Shown: piece by piece, positions 36,358-43,060 of the stretch
Layout of the letters: each line of letters starts with the position of its first letter
Numbering within the stretch: the stretch's first letter is position 1
Origin: Micropruina sp.
GTDB taxonomy: Bacteria > Actinomycetota > Actinomycetes > Propionibacteriales > Propionibacteriaceae
Assembly (NCBI RefSeq): GCF_027492755.1
Contig: NZ_JAPUED010000177.1
Coordinates: forward strand, 1 to 46,375
DNA: 46,375 nucleotides
Reading direction: 5' to 3'
Program-made: the position numbers and the translations under genes
Notes under the pieces: generated by a model
Databases searched by the model: none
The model's input: the letters and a program-made list of their open reading frames with translations, nothing else
What the model was told of the DNA's origin: nothing

Positions 36358-36491
36358 GAAGCGCCGGTCCATTCACGTCATCTTCCGTTCACGTCATCCC
36401 AGCCCCGACCCGGGATCTCAGGCGGGGAGAGATCCCGGATCAAGTCCGGGATGACGATTGTCCGGGACGACGAGGGAAGTCCGGGATGACG
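36358..36491. repeat. GTCATCCCGG-type dispersed repeat, copy 3, with left flank and extra arm
   Basis: The core, 36392-36456, runs from CGTCATCCCAGCCCCGACCC to GTCCGGGATGACG. The left flank GGGAAGCGCCGGTCCATTCA matches that of copy 2 at most positions. A truncated extra CGTCATC lies at 36376, and a second GTCCGGGATGACG arm ends near 36491, suggesting internal duplication. It sits just 3' of the EEP2 gene, as copy 2 sits just 3' of EEP1. Confidence 0.8.
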
Positions 36492-36506
36492 AGCGAGGGC
36501 TCAGGT

Positions 36507-38258
36507 TCAGGGCAGCAGGACGGTGGCTCGGATCAGGTTGTGGTCCGAGGCCAGCGGGCCGCGCAAGGTGCCGTCGCCGTTGAGGTTGACCACCGTTTCG
36601 TAGTCGGTGACCCGCATCCGGGTGACGAAGATGTAGTCCGGGTTGCTGCCGTTCACGCCGCTGGTGCGCCGGCCGTCGCGCCGCAGGTTGTTGTAGCTCG
36701 AGTATTCGGTGTGGATCCGCTTCTCGACCGTGGCAGAGCCGCTCGGGCTGGTGGACCGGTAGCCGTTGCCCAGTGGGTCGATGAAGCCGGCCGCCCGCAT
36801 GATGTCGTAGGGCGCATTGGTCGGCGCGTCCCACTTGGTCGAGTTGTAGTCGCCGACGGCGATCGCCGGTAGCCCGCCACGGTGCGCCGCGATGGTCTGG
36901 ACGACCTTGCGCGCCTGCGCATTGCGAATGGTGTAGAAGGTGCGCGATCCGGCGGGGTCGTTGCGCGGCTCGAGGTGGGTGCTGGTGAACAGGAAGCGCT
37001 TGCCGTTGATCCGGTGTTCGAAGACCGCCCAGGCCACGTATCGGTCACGGCCGATGCCCGGCAGGTCGGCCAGCTGTTGTGAGCCCTGGCTGATCAGCCG
37101 GACGGTCGCGGTCTTGTAGGCGATCCGGACGGCGCCCGATGCGCCCCGCTGCACCGGCTTGCACTTCTTGGGGCGTTCGGCGTTGCGGCAGTTGAACCGG
37201 GTCAGGTTGGTGAGCCGATACCCCGCCGGCGCGAGCAGCCGGGCGACGTCCTCGAACTGGGTGCGGTTGGTTCCCTTGAGCAGCGCATGGGACGCCTCCT
37301 GCAGGCCGACCACGTCCAGGCCGGAATTGACGATGGTGGAGACCACCGCTTGCCGGCGCGGACCCCAGGCTCGGCAGTTGGCGCACTGGATGTTGTAGCT
37401 GCCCACCCGCAGCGGGTCGCCGTCCGGCGTGGTGAGGCGCTGGACGCCGCTCCAGTCGCTCTGCGGTCCGCGGGCGTTGATCAGCCGAGCCCGCACTCGA
37501 TAGCTGGTGCCCGGGCGCAGCTGCGGGGCGACCAGCCGGGTACCGGTGGGCGTGCTGCGCTTCGGCTTCTTGCCCGGCGCCGTCCACTCCAGCTGCAGCT
37601 TGGTGCCCTTCGCCGGCTTGATCCAGGACAGTTCGCCGCGCACGGACGAGGTGGCGCGGGTCTCGACGATCGGAGCCGTCAGCGGGTAGGGGGTCTGCAC
37701 CGCCAGTTCCACCGACGCCGATCCGAGCGGCAGGCCTGTGGCGTCGGCGGCGGAAACCTGCACCCAGTAGCGGGTATGCGGCTTCAGCCGGCTGAACGCG
37801 GCCGCCGTCCGGGTGGCGACCAGGGTCTGCAGCGGCGCCCCGGCGCGAGCGCTCTTGAGTTGGACCCGATAGCCGGCAGCGCCGGGGACGGGCGTCCAGG
37901 ACACGGCGAGCAGGTTCGACCGGGCGGTGGAGGCGTCCAGTGCCGGACGCGGTGCGGACGGCGCAGCGGTGGACGGTTCGGGGGATGCGGCAGCGGCTGA
38001 ACCGGACGGCGAGGCACTGGCGAGTGAACCTGGTGCCGGCGCGGTGTCCGTCGACGGTTGCGCCGAGTTGGTGCCGTCGGCACCCGGTGCCGGGCTGCTC
38101 GATGCGGACGCGCTGGGAGCCGGGCTGTCGGCAGGTGCCGGAGCGGACGCGGTGGGCGGCGGCGTGGTGGGTTCGGCGGCGGCGGGGAGTGCGGTGCCGG
38201 ACAGGGCGAGCATGACGACGAGCGTCGTCAGCGGCGCATGCCAGGCCCTTCTGCTCAA
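36507..38258 (-). CDS. Secreted FN3-EEP protein 2
   Basis: The 583-residue paralog of the preceding EEP protein has a signal peptide (1-28), a long Pro/Ala/Ser linker (30-105), two FN3-like domains (about 108-190 and 195-280) and an EEP domain (about 284-583). All EEP residues are in place: Asn289, Glu321, His428, Asp470 and Asn472 (GDYN), Asp541, Asp572-His573. The cysteines match EEP1: CANC (292-295) and Cys357/Cys366. TTG at 38258 is chosen because it starts MSRRAWH with a full signal peptide and has GGGGGGAA upstream; the next ATG would cut off the signal's basic end. The linker suggests the enzyme must reach through the wall. Its substrate is unknown. Confidence 0.85.
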   Translation of the reverse strand: MSRRAWHAPLTTLVVMLALSGTALPAAAEPTTPPPTASAPAPADSPAPSASASSSPAPGADGTNSAQPSTDTAPAPGSLASASPSGSAAAASPEPSTAAPSAPRPALDASTARSNLLAVSWTPVPGAAGYRVQLKSARAGAPLQTLVATRTAAAFSRLKPHTRYWVQVSAADATGLPLGSASVELAVQTPYPLTAPIVETRATSSVRGELSWIKPAKGTKLQLEWTAPGKKPKRSTPTGTRLVAPQLRPGTSYRVRARLINARGPQSDWSGVQRLTTPDGDPLRVGSYNIQCANCRAWGPRRQAVVSTIVNSGLDVVGLQEASHALLKGTNRTQFEDVARLLAPAGYRLTNLTRFNCRNAERPKKCKPVQRGASGAVRIAYKTATVRLISQGSQQLADLPGIGRDRYVAWAVFEHRINGKRFLFTSTHLEPRNDPAGSRTFYTIRNAQARKVVQTIAAHRGGLPAIAVGDYNSTKWDAPTNAPYDIMRAAGFIDPLGNGYRSTSPSGSATVEKRIHTEYSSYNNLRRDGRRTSGVNGSNPDYIFVTRMRVTDYETVVNLNGDGTLRGPLASDHNLIRATVLLP

Positions 38259-38327
38259 CGCGGTTCCCCCCGAAGTCCACGAGTGCTGGCGTGACGCTAT
38301 CAGCCTGCGATGAGGGGAACCTGAAGC

Positions 38328-38333
38328 TAGGTT
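38328..38333 (+). promoter_or_regulatory. Leaderless -10 box before the moeA leader ORF
   Basis: TAGGTT is 6 nt from the ATG at 38340, so transcription should begin at that ATG rather than at the moeA start 50 nt further on. Confidence 0.5.
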
Positions 38334-38339
38334 GAGCGT

Positions 38340-38393
38340 ATGCAGAATGAGTGCTCCCGGTTGCCGGTCGGCGACCACCTGGAGGCGCGATGA
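38340..38393 (+). CDS. 17-codon leaderless ORF coupled to moeA
   Basis: The frame MQNECSRLPVGDHLEAR runs from an ATG 6 nt after a TAGGTT box to a TGA that overlaps the moeA ATG (ATGA). The moeA ribosome site (GGAGG, 38381-38385) lies inside the frame, only 4 nt from the moeA start. Actinobacteria are known to use short leaderless upstream frames to tune downstream genes; the single cysteine codon is at position 5. Whether the peptide is made is inference. Confidence 0.55.
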   Translation: MQNECSRLPVGDHLEAR

Positions 38394-39583
38394 TCGCGGT
38401 CGAGGACTACCGGGAGCGGGTGCTGGCCCTGGTGGCCGGTCGCCGGCTCGACGCGCAACCGGTGGCGTTGGCGCAGGCCGCCGGACGGGTGCTGGCCGAC
38501 GACCTGATCGCGCGGGTCGCCGTCCCGCCGTTCGACAACTCGGCGATGGACGGCTTCGCGGTGCGCGCCGCCGACGTCGCCCAGGTGCCGGTCGAACTGG
38601 CCGTGGCCGGCGAGAGCGCGGCCGTCGGCGGCGACATTCCGGCGGTGCGGCCCGGCACCGCCGTCCGGGTGATGACCGGCGCTCGGGTGCCACCCGGTGC
38701 CGACGCCGTCGTGCCGGTGGAACTCACCGATCAGCCGGCCGGCGCGACGCCGCTGCCCGACCGGGTGCGGATCGTGGAATCGGTGCCGTCCGGACGCCAT
38801 ATCCGCCCGGCGGCGGACAATCTGGCCGCCGGCGATCTGGTGCTTCCGGCTGGGACGATGCTCACCCCGGCCGCGATCGGGGCGGCGGCGAGCGTCGGCT
38901 ACGGCGAGTTGTCGGTGTGCGCGCGGCCCAAGGTGGCGGTGATCGCGACCGGTGCCGAGCTTGTCGAGCCCGGACGCGCGCTGGCCGCGGGCGAGATCCC
39001 CGACTCGAACTCGGTGATGGTCGCCGGTCTGGTGACCGCGGCCGGTGCCGAACTGGTGACGGTCGCGCGCTGCGGCGACGAGCCGGGCGCTCTTTCCGAG
39101 CTGCTGGCCGGCCTGCCGCAGGTCGACGTCATCTTCACCACCGGCGGGGTGTCGGCCGGTGCCTACGAGCCGTTGCGTCAGCTCGGCGCCGGCTTGGACT
39201 TCTGTGCGGTGGCGATGCAACCCGGAAAGCCGCAGGGCTGCGGGCTGGTGGAGGGCGTCCCTCTGGTCGCCTTCCCGGGCAATCCGGTCAGCTCGTTCGT
39301 GTCGTTCCAGATGTTCGGACGGCCCCTGCTGGACGCCCTCACCGGCGCGTCCGCATCCGTGGTGCGCCGCCGGGCGGCGGCCCTGGACGGCTGGCCGTCG
39401 CCGCGCGGACGGCGCCAGTACGTTCCGGTGGTCACCGAACTGGACGGAGTCCGGCTCACCCACCGGCTCGGCTCAGGTTCGCACCTGGTGGCCTCACTGC
39501 ACCGGGCCGACGCGCTCGCGATCGTGCCCGAGGAACGCGAGGCGGTCGCGGTCGGCGACATCCTCGAAGTCATGGCAGTGTGA
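38390..39583 (+). CDS. moeA: Molybdopterin molybdenumtransferase MoeA
   Basis: The 397-residue enzyme inserts molybdate into adenylated molybdopterin to complete molybdenum cofactor. Signatures include PPFDNSAMDGFAV (48-60), the MoCF-fold motifs TTGGVSAGAYE and MQPGKPQGCG, and FPGNPVSSFVSF. The length is normal. The ATG at 38390 has GGAGG 4 nt upstream and overlaps the stop of the 17-codon leader. moaC follows 4 bp after the stop. A copy of the GAGCTTGTCGA 11-mer lies in frame at 38957-38967 (Glu-Leu-Val-Glu), using the CTT codon rare here. Confidence 0.96.
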   Translation: MIAVEDYRERVLALVAGRRLDAQPVALAQAAGRVLADDLIARVAVPPFDNSAMDGFAVRAADVAQVPVELAVAGESAAVGGDIPAVRPGTAVRVMTGARVPPGADAVVPVELTDQPAGATPLPDRVRIVESVPSGRHIRPAADNLAAGDLVLPAGTMLTPAAIGAAASVGYGELSVCARPKVAVIATGAELVEPGRALAAGEIPDSNSVMVAGLVTAAGAELVTVARCGDEPGALSELLAGLPQVDVIFTTGGVSAGAYEPLRQLGAGLDFCAVAMQPGKPQGCGLVEGVPLVAFPGNPVSSFVSFQMFGRPLLDALTGASASVVRRRAAALDGWPSPRGRRQYVPVVTELDGVRLTHRLGSGSHLVASLHRADALAIVPEEREAVAVGDILEVMAV

Positions 39584-39587
39584 CCGG

Positions 39588-40052
39588 ATGCGTTTCACCC
39601 ACTTGGACGCCGCCGGCGCCGCCCGCATGGTCGACGTCACCGGCAAGCAACCCACCGTGCGCGAGGCCACGGCCACCGGGCTGGTGACCTGCTCGCCCGA
39701 GGTCGTCGAGGCACTACGCAGCGGCACCGTGCCGAAGGGCGACGTGCTGGCGGTGGCCCGGGTCGCCGGCATCGCGGCGACGAAGAAGGTGCCGGACCTG
39801 TTGCCGCTGGCGCACGTCATCGGTGTGCACGGCGCGGTGCTCGATCTGGAGATCACCGATGCAGGGGTGGTGATCACCGCCACCGTCCGGACCGCCGACC
39901 GCACCGGCGTCGAGATGGAGGCGCTCACCGCTGTCACCGTCGCGGCGCTGGCCATCGTCGACATGGTGAAGGGCGTCGACCGGTCCGCGGTGATCGCCGA
40001 CTGCCGGATCGTCGCCAAATCGGGCGGACGCAGCGGCGACTGGAAGCGCTGA
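39588..40052 (+). CDS. moaC: Cyclic pyranopterin monophosphate synthase
   Basis: The 154-residue MoaC acts with MoaA to form cyclic pyranopterin monophosphate, the first stable molybdenum-cofactor intermediate. Motifs VRTADRTGVEMEALTAVTVAALAIVDMVKGVDR and KSGGRSGDWKR match the family in their order (quoted parts are separate segments). The usual LPLCHP is LPLAHV here (about 73-78), keeping the histidine but losing the cysteine and proline. The gene follows moeA by 4 bp, so it is cotranscribed. It is convergent with the MogA/MoaB gene, with stops 9 bp apart. Confidence 0.94.
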   Translation: MRFTHLDAAGAARMVDVTGKQPTVREATATGLVTCSPEVVEALRSGTVPKGDVLAVARVAGIAATKKVPDLLPLAHVIGVHGAVLDLEITDAGVVITATVRTADRTGVEMEALTAVTVAALAIVDMVKGVDRSAVIADCRIVAKSGGRSGDWKR

Positions 40053-40061
40053 TCGCGTCGG

Positions 40062-40559
40062 CTAGGGCTTGTGGTCGCCGCCGTCCAACTGGTCGACGAT
40101 GTGGGCGACCAATGGCCCGACCACCGCGATGGTGTCGCGGACGCCGCCCGTCGACCCGGGTGCGTTCACCACGAACGCGGAGGGCCGCTTGGTCGAGGTG
40201 ACGATACCCGCCTCAGCCCGGGAGATCACGGCCGTCGGCACCTGCTCGGCGCCGCGACGGCGGATCTCGTCCACCACCCCGGGCAGTGGCAGCGAGAGCA
40301 GCTCGGTGGTGACCTGCGGTGTCACATCGCGCGGGCCGATGCCGGTGCCTCCGGTGGTGATCACCACGCGGGCGCCGTGCTTGATCGCCGAGCGGATGCC
40401 GCGCCGGATCGCTGTGGGTTCGTCCGGGACGACCGCCAGGGTCGCGTCGATGCCGTGTGCGGCGAGCAGGCTGACCGCCAGCGGTCCGGACCGGTCCGCG
40501 TAGGCGCCGGCGCTGGCGCGGTCGGAGACGGTGAGGACGGCGCCGGGGATGCGGTTCAT
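40062..40559 (-). CDS. MogA/MoaB-type molybdopterin adenylyltransferase
   Basis: The 165-residue MoCF-domain protein has VLTVSDRASAGAYADRSG (8-25) and the binding loop ITTGGTGIGPRDVTP, which bind and adenylate molybdopterin before MoeA acts. I cannot separate MogA from MoaB on sequence alone, so I leave out the symbol. It lies convergent to moeA-moaC and has a TAGCGT box 6 nt before the ATG, so it is transcribed separately and probably without a leader. Confidence 0.92.
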   Translation of the reverse strand: MNRIPGAVLTVSDRASAGAYADRSGPLAVSLLAAHGIDATLAVVPDEPTAIRRGIRSAIKHGARVVITTGGTGIGPRDVTPQVTTELLSLPLPGVVDEIRRRGAEQVPTAVISRAEAGIVTSTKRPSAFVVNAPGSTGGVRDTIAVVGPLVAHIVDQLDGGDHKP

Positions 40560-40565
40560 GGGTTC

Positions 40566-40571
40566 ACGCTA
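40566..40571 (-). promoter_or_regulatory. Leaderless -10 box of the mogA/moaB gene
   Basis: TAGCGT on the minus strand lies 6 nt before the ATG at 40559; no ribosome site is present. Confidence 0.5.
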
Positions 40572-40580
40572 GTAGGTCTC

Positions 40581-40645
40581 GTTGGTTGAGCTTGTCGAAA
40601 CCAAGCTGCCGCGGCTCGGGAAAGGTCTCGACAAGCTCGACCAAC
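40581..40645. repeat. GAGCTTGTCGA palindromic repeat, copy 4 (best preserved)
   Basis: Two 22-nt arms (40581-40602 and 40624-40645) around a 21-nt loop pair along their full length if two G-U pairs are allowed. Each arm contains GAGCTTGTCGA. The element lies just upstream of the mogA/moaB -10 box and just past the stop of the spermidine-synthase-like gene, so it may act as a terminator for the latter. Confidence 0.85.
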
Positions 40646-40668
40646 GGTGAGCGACGGGATGGCCTCAG

Positions 40669-41310
40669 TCAGGAGGCGGCTCGGCGCAGCTGGTAGAGCG
40701 CGTAGCCGAACCGGCGTCCCTCGCGGTCCACCTCGATCACCGTCTCGGTGAGGACGCCCAGCCCGGCCAGTGCGCGAGCCAGCTCAGGGGCGGCGTCCTC
40801 GGACCAGATCACCAGCACCCCGCCGGGCGTGAGCCGTTCGGACGCCGTCCGCAGCCACTCGGCGGCGTAGACCCTCGCGTTCTGGACGTGGATCAGGAAG
40901 CCCGGGCCGTTGTCGACGTCGAGCAGGATGGCGTCGTAGCTCTCCTCGCGCCGGGGCAGCCATTCGGCGATGTCGCCATGGTGCAACTGGATCCGGGGAT
41001 CGTGCGCCACCCGTTCCAGCTGAGCGGTGACGCCCTGCACGGCCCACTCGATCAGCGGCCCGGCCAGCTCCACGACGTCGACGTGGCGTGCGCCGTTGTC
41101 GAGCAGCCGGGACGCGGTGTAGCCGAGCCCGAGCCCGCCGACCAGCACCCGTCCCGGTGCGGTGCCGGCGGCGTCGGCCAAGGCGAGTTCGCTGGTGACC
41201 TCGGTGGAGTCCATCGCAAACACGCCGTTGACGATCAGTTCCTGGATCTCGCCGCGCTGCCGCAGCACGATCTCGCCCTGGGGCGTCGTCGCCCGGCCGA
41301 GTTCACGCAT
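40669..41310 (-). CDS. Spermidine-synthase-like Rossmann protein
   Basis: The 213-residue protein has the fold of polyamine aminopropyltransferases and related methyltransferases: RVLVGGLGLGYTASRLL (nucleoside loop), VDVVELAGPLIEWA, and YDAILLDVDNGPGF in place of the catalytic DSTDP motif. It is shorter than SpeE and lacks its N-terminal beta domain except for a stub. The reaction is uncertain; no speD or other polyamine gene is near. Its start overlaps the stop of the PAP2 gene by 8 bp, so the two are cotranscribed. Confidence 0.85.
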   Translation of the reverse strand: MRELGRATTPQGEIVLRQRGEIQELIVNGVFAMDSTEVTSELALADAAGTAPGRVLVGGLGLGYTASRLLDNGARHVDVVELAGPLIEWAVQGVTAQLERVAHDPRIQLHHGDIAEWLPRREESYDAILLDVDNGPGFLIHVQNARVYAAEWLRTASERLTPGGVLVIWSEDAAPELARALAGLGVLTETVIEVDREGRRFGYALYQLRRAAS

Positions 41311-41932
41311 CGGCAGCTTCGTCGCCTGGACGTGTGGCGCGCAGCGCGATCAGAGCGGCGAGCGATCCGTTGAGATAGCCGGCCAGGACGTCGCTGGCGT
41401 AGTGCTGGCCGTTGTACAGCCGCGACCAGCCGAGCAGCCCGAGATAGCCGACCAGCCCGGCACGGAGCGCCACCCGCGCGGGTCGTGGCAACGCCCGTCC
41501 GGCGTGATCGAGAGCCACGGCAAGGGCGGTCATCGCACCGACGTGCCCGCTGGGGAAGCTCGACGTGGGCTGTTTGGTGCCGAGACGCTCCACCGCGGGC
41601 CGGGGCCGTCCGACCAGCGCGGAACTGATCACGTGCGTTGCCGAGGCGAGCGCCATCGCCAGGCCGGGCTCGAGGGCGGCGCGACGTCGGCCGCGAACCA
41701 GCAGCAGGCCGGTGAGACCGACGCCGATGCCGACGGCCCGCGAGGTGTCGGAGCTGTGTGACACGGCGTGGGCCAGGCGTGCGGCGGGCGGCCCGCCGCG
41801 GCCGCGCAGGTCGTGGTTCAGCCGGTGCTCGGCGGGCAGATCGTTGAGCGGTCCGGCGATCAGGCGCCCGGCCGCCACATTGGCGGCGACCAGTGCGCCG
41901 AGGGCGGCGGCGCTGCGCAGGACCGGTGACAT
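41303..41932 (-). CDS. PAP2-family membrane phosphatase
   Basis: The 209-residue membrane protein has the acid phosphatase motifs GRPRPAVERLG, SFPSGHVGAMTAL and SRLYNGQHYASDVLAGY. The lysine at the start of the first motif is not apparent. Such enzymes dephosphorylate lipid phosphates such as phosphatidate or undecaprenyl pyrophosphate on the outer face of the membrane. I chose the ATG at 41932 because TACGCT lies 7 nt upstream and the longer frame is low-complexity. The downstream neighbour is the spermidine-synthase-like gene. Confidence 0.9.
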   Translation of the reverse strand: MSPVLRSAAALGALVAANVAAGRLIAGPLNDLPAEHRLNHDLRGRGGPPAARLAHAVSHSSDTSRAVGIGVGLTGLLLVRGRRRAALEPGLAMALASATHVISSALVGRPRPAVERLGTKQPTSSFPSGHVGAMTALAVALDHAGRALPRPARVALRAGLVGYLGLLGWSRLYNGQHYASDVLAGYLNGSLAALIALRATRPGDEAADA

Positions 41933-41939
41933 GGCTGGG

Positions 41940-41945
41940 AGCGTA
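41940..41945 (-). promoter_or_regulatory. Leaderless -10 box of the PAP2 gene
   Basis: TACGCT on the minus strand is 7 nt from the ATG at 41932, without a ribosome site. Confidence 0.5.
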
Positions 41946-42013
41946 GTGGGTGACGTGCGCGGTGGGGTCGACAGGTCGTCCGGGGCCGTCCGGAAGTAGT
42001 GGAGAATGGGCGG

Positions 42014-42556
42014 GTGGCAGCCCGTCGTCCGAGTCCCACCGTGCCCCAGATGCTGGTCGCCGTGGCGGCTCTGCTGATCCCGGTCGTGTTGATCTACCTG
42101 TGGTTCAGCCGCATCCCCGAACCCAAGGCGACAGCCGTCGACTGGCAGCCGGTGGTGGCCCAGGCGCGCGCCGAGGCACCCTTCCCGGTGCTCGCACCCA
42201 AGGAGCTGCCCGACACCTGGACGCCGGTCCGGGCCCGCTGGACGCCGCAGGGCGAGCCGGGGCTCGACCAGAAGCCGGCGATCGGCAATACCCTGCAGCT
42301 GGGCTTCCTCACCCCCGATCAGATCTACATCGGGCTCGACGAGCGGGACGCCGACCCGCGGGGACTCATCCGCGACGCCACCCGCGGTGGCACGGCCGAT
42401 GGTGAGAGCCAACTCGGCGGCGAGCCCTGGCAGCGTTTCGTCAGCGATGACGACCGGACCCGTGCCCTGGTCCGCAGCGGGCCGGACAGCACCGTGGTGA
42501 TCAGCGGCGATCTGCCCTACGAGGCACTGGAGGCGTTCGCCACCACGCTGGGTTAG
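42014..42556 (+). CDS. DUF4245-type membrane-anchored protein
   Basis: The 180-residue protein has a single N-terminal transmembrane helix (about 14-32) and an extracytoplasmic domain with WTPVRARW, LGFLTPDQIYIGLDE, GEPWQRFVS and VVISGDLPYEALEAFA, which fits DUF4245. Its function is unknown. I chose the GTG at 42014: a GAGAAT box lies 6 nt before it, as in other leaderless genes here, and a GTG at 41999 would precede that box. The stop overlaps that of the convergent NTF2-like gene by 4 bp. Confidence 0.8.
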   Translation: MAARRPSPTVPQMLVAVAALLIPVVLIYLWFSRIPEPKATAVDWQPVVAQARAEAPFPVLAPKELPDTWTPVRARWTPQGEPGLDQKPAIGNTLQLGFLTPDQIYIGLDERDADPRGLIRDATRGGTADGESQLGGEPWQRFVSDDDRTRALVRSGPDSTVVISGDLPYEALEAFATTLG

Positions 42557-42936
42557 GACTGGGTGAGCGTGCCCTGGTGATAGAGCGCGCGCCAGCCGTC
42601 CGGCGTCCGTTCCCACAGGGTTGACCGGCGCGAGCTGCGTTCGCCCTGCAGCAGCAGATAGGTGGCGAGCCAGACGCCGTCCGCGAGTTGCCGCACCGCG
42701 AAGTCGTCCACCACCCGGGCGTTGTCGTCGGGGTCGACGCCGGTTGCGTAGCGCTGCGTCACCACCTCGATCACGTAGTCACGGCGATAGACCGCGCCGG
42801 AGGCGCCCACCTCCCAGTACGCCGGCGCGATCAGCGCGTCGACCGCGGCCCGGTCCGCTCCCGGCGGCAGCCGGTGAGTCAGCGGCTCCAGCGCCAGCAA
42901 CTGTCGGCGCGCGGCGTCCGGGGTGATCGCCTCCAT
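42553..42936 (-). CDS. NTF2/DUF4440-like small protein
   Basis: The 127-residue protein matches the NTF2-like fold of DUF4440/SnoaL-like proteins: an N-terminal helix (LLALEPLTHRLPP), APAYWEVGASGAVYRRDYVI, and the C-terminal strands STLWERTPDGWRALYHQGT. The family binds small ligands or has weak enzymatic activity; the role here is unknown. A TAGCCT box lies 6 nt before the ATG. It is divergent from the acetyl-CoA synthetase gene, with an operator-like palindrome in between. Confidence 0.82.
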   Translation of the reverse strand: MEAITPDAARRQLLALEPLTHRLPPGADRAAVDALIAPAYWEVGASGAVYRRDYVIEVVTQRYATGVDPDDNARVVDDFAVRQLADGVWLATYLLLQGERSSRRSTLWERTPDGWRALYHQGTLTQS

Positions 42937-42942
42937 GCGCCC

Positions 42943-42948
42943 AGGCTA
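42943..42948 (-). promoter_or_regulatory. Leaderless -10 box of the NTF2-like gene
   Basis: TAGCCT on the minus strand is 6 nt from the ATG at 42936, without a ribosome site. Confidence 0.5.
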
Positions 42949-42951
42949 GGA

Positions 42952-42980
42952 CTCGGTGTGCTGCATGGCAGAACACCGAG
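42952..42980. promoter_or_regulatory. 29-bp palindrome between NTF2-like gene and acetyl-CoA synthetase gene
   Basis: CTCGGTGT and ACACCGAG are perfect inverted arms separated by 13 nt, and the spacer itself holds CTGC-ATG-GCAG. In all 12 of 13 arm positions pair. It sits over the minus-strand promoter (-10 at 42943-42948) and upstream of a weak acs -10 box (TAGTCT, 43013-43018), where a shared regulator could act on both genes. Confidence 0.5.
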
Positions 42981-43060
42981 CGGAATCCTTTCGCGCGGCC
43001 GCTCGGCGCGGTTAGTCTCGCCATAACCCGTACCAGGCTCCAACGGAGGAGATCCCCGCA

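Larger units (their letters stand above)
35977..36506. other. Long leader/intergenic region before EEP1
   Basis: This 530-bp stretch has no sure gene apart from the doubtful 93-codon frame. It contains a perfect 8-bp hairpin (GTCGACGA-N5-TCGTCGAC, 36012-36032), a smaller one (CGGGA-N5-TCCCG, about 35997-36011), a candidate promoter at 36287-36315, and repeat copy 3 (36358-36491). The long leader, with hairpins just before the coupled 33-codon frame, would suit attenuation-type control of EEP1. Confidence 0.4.
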
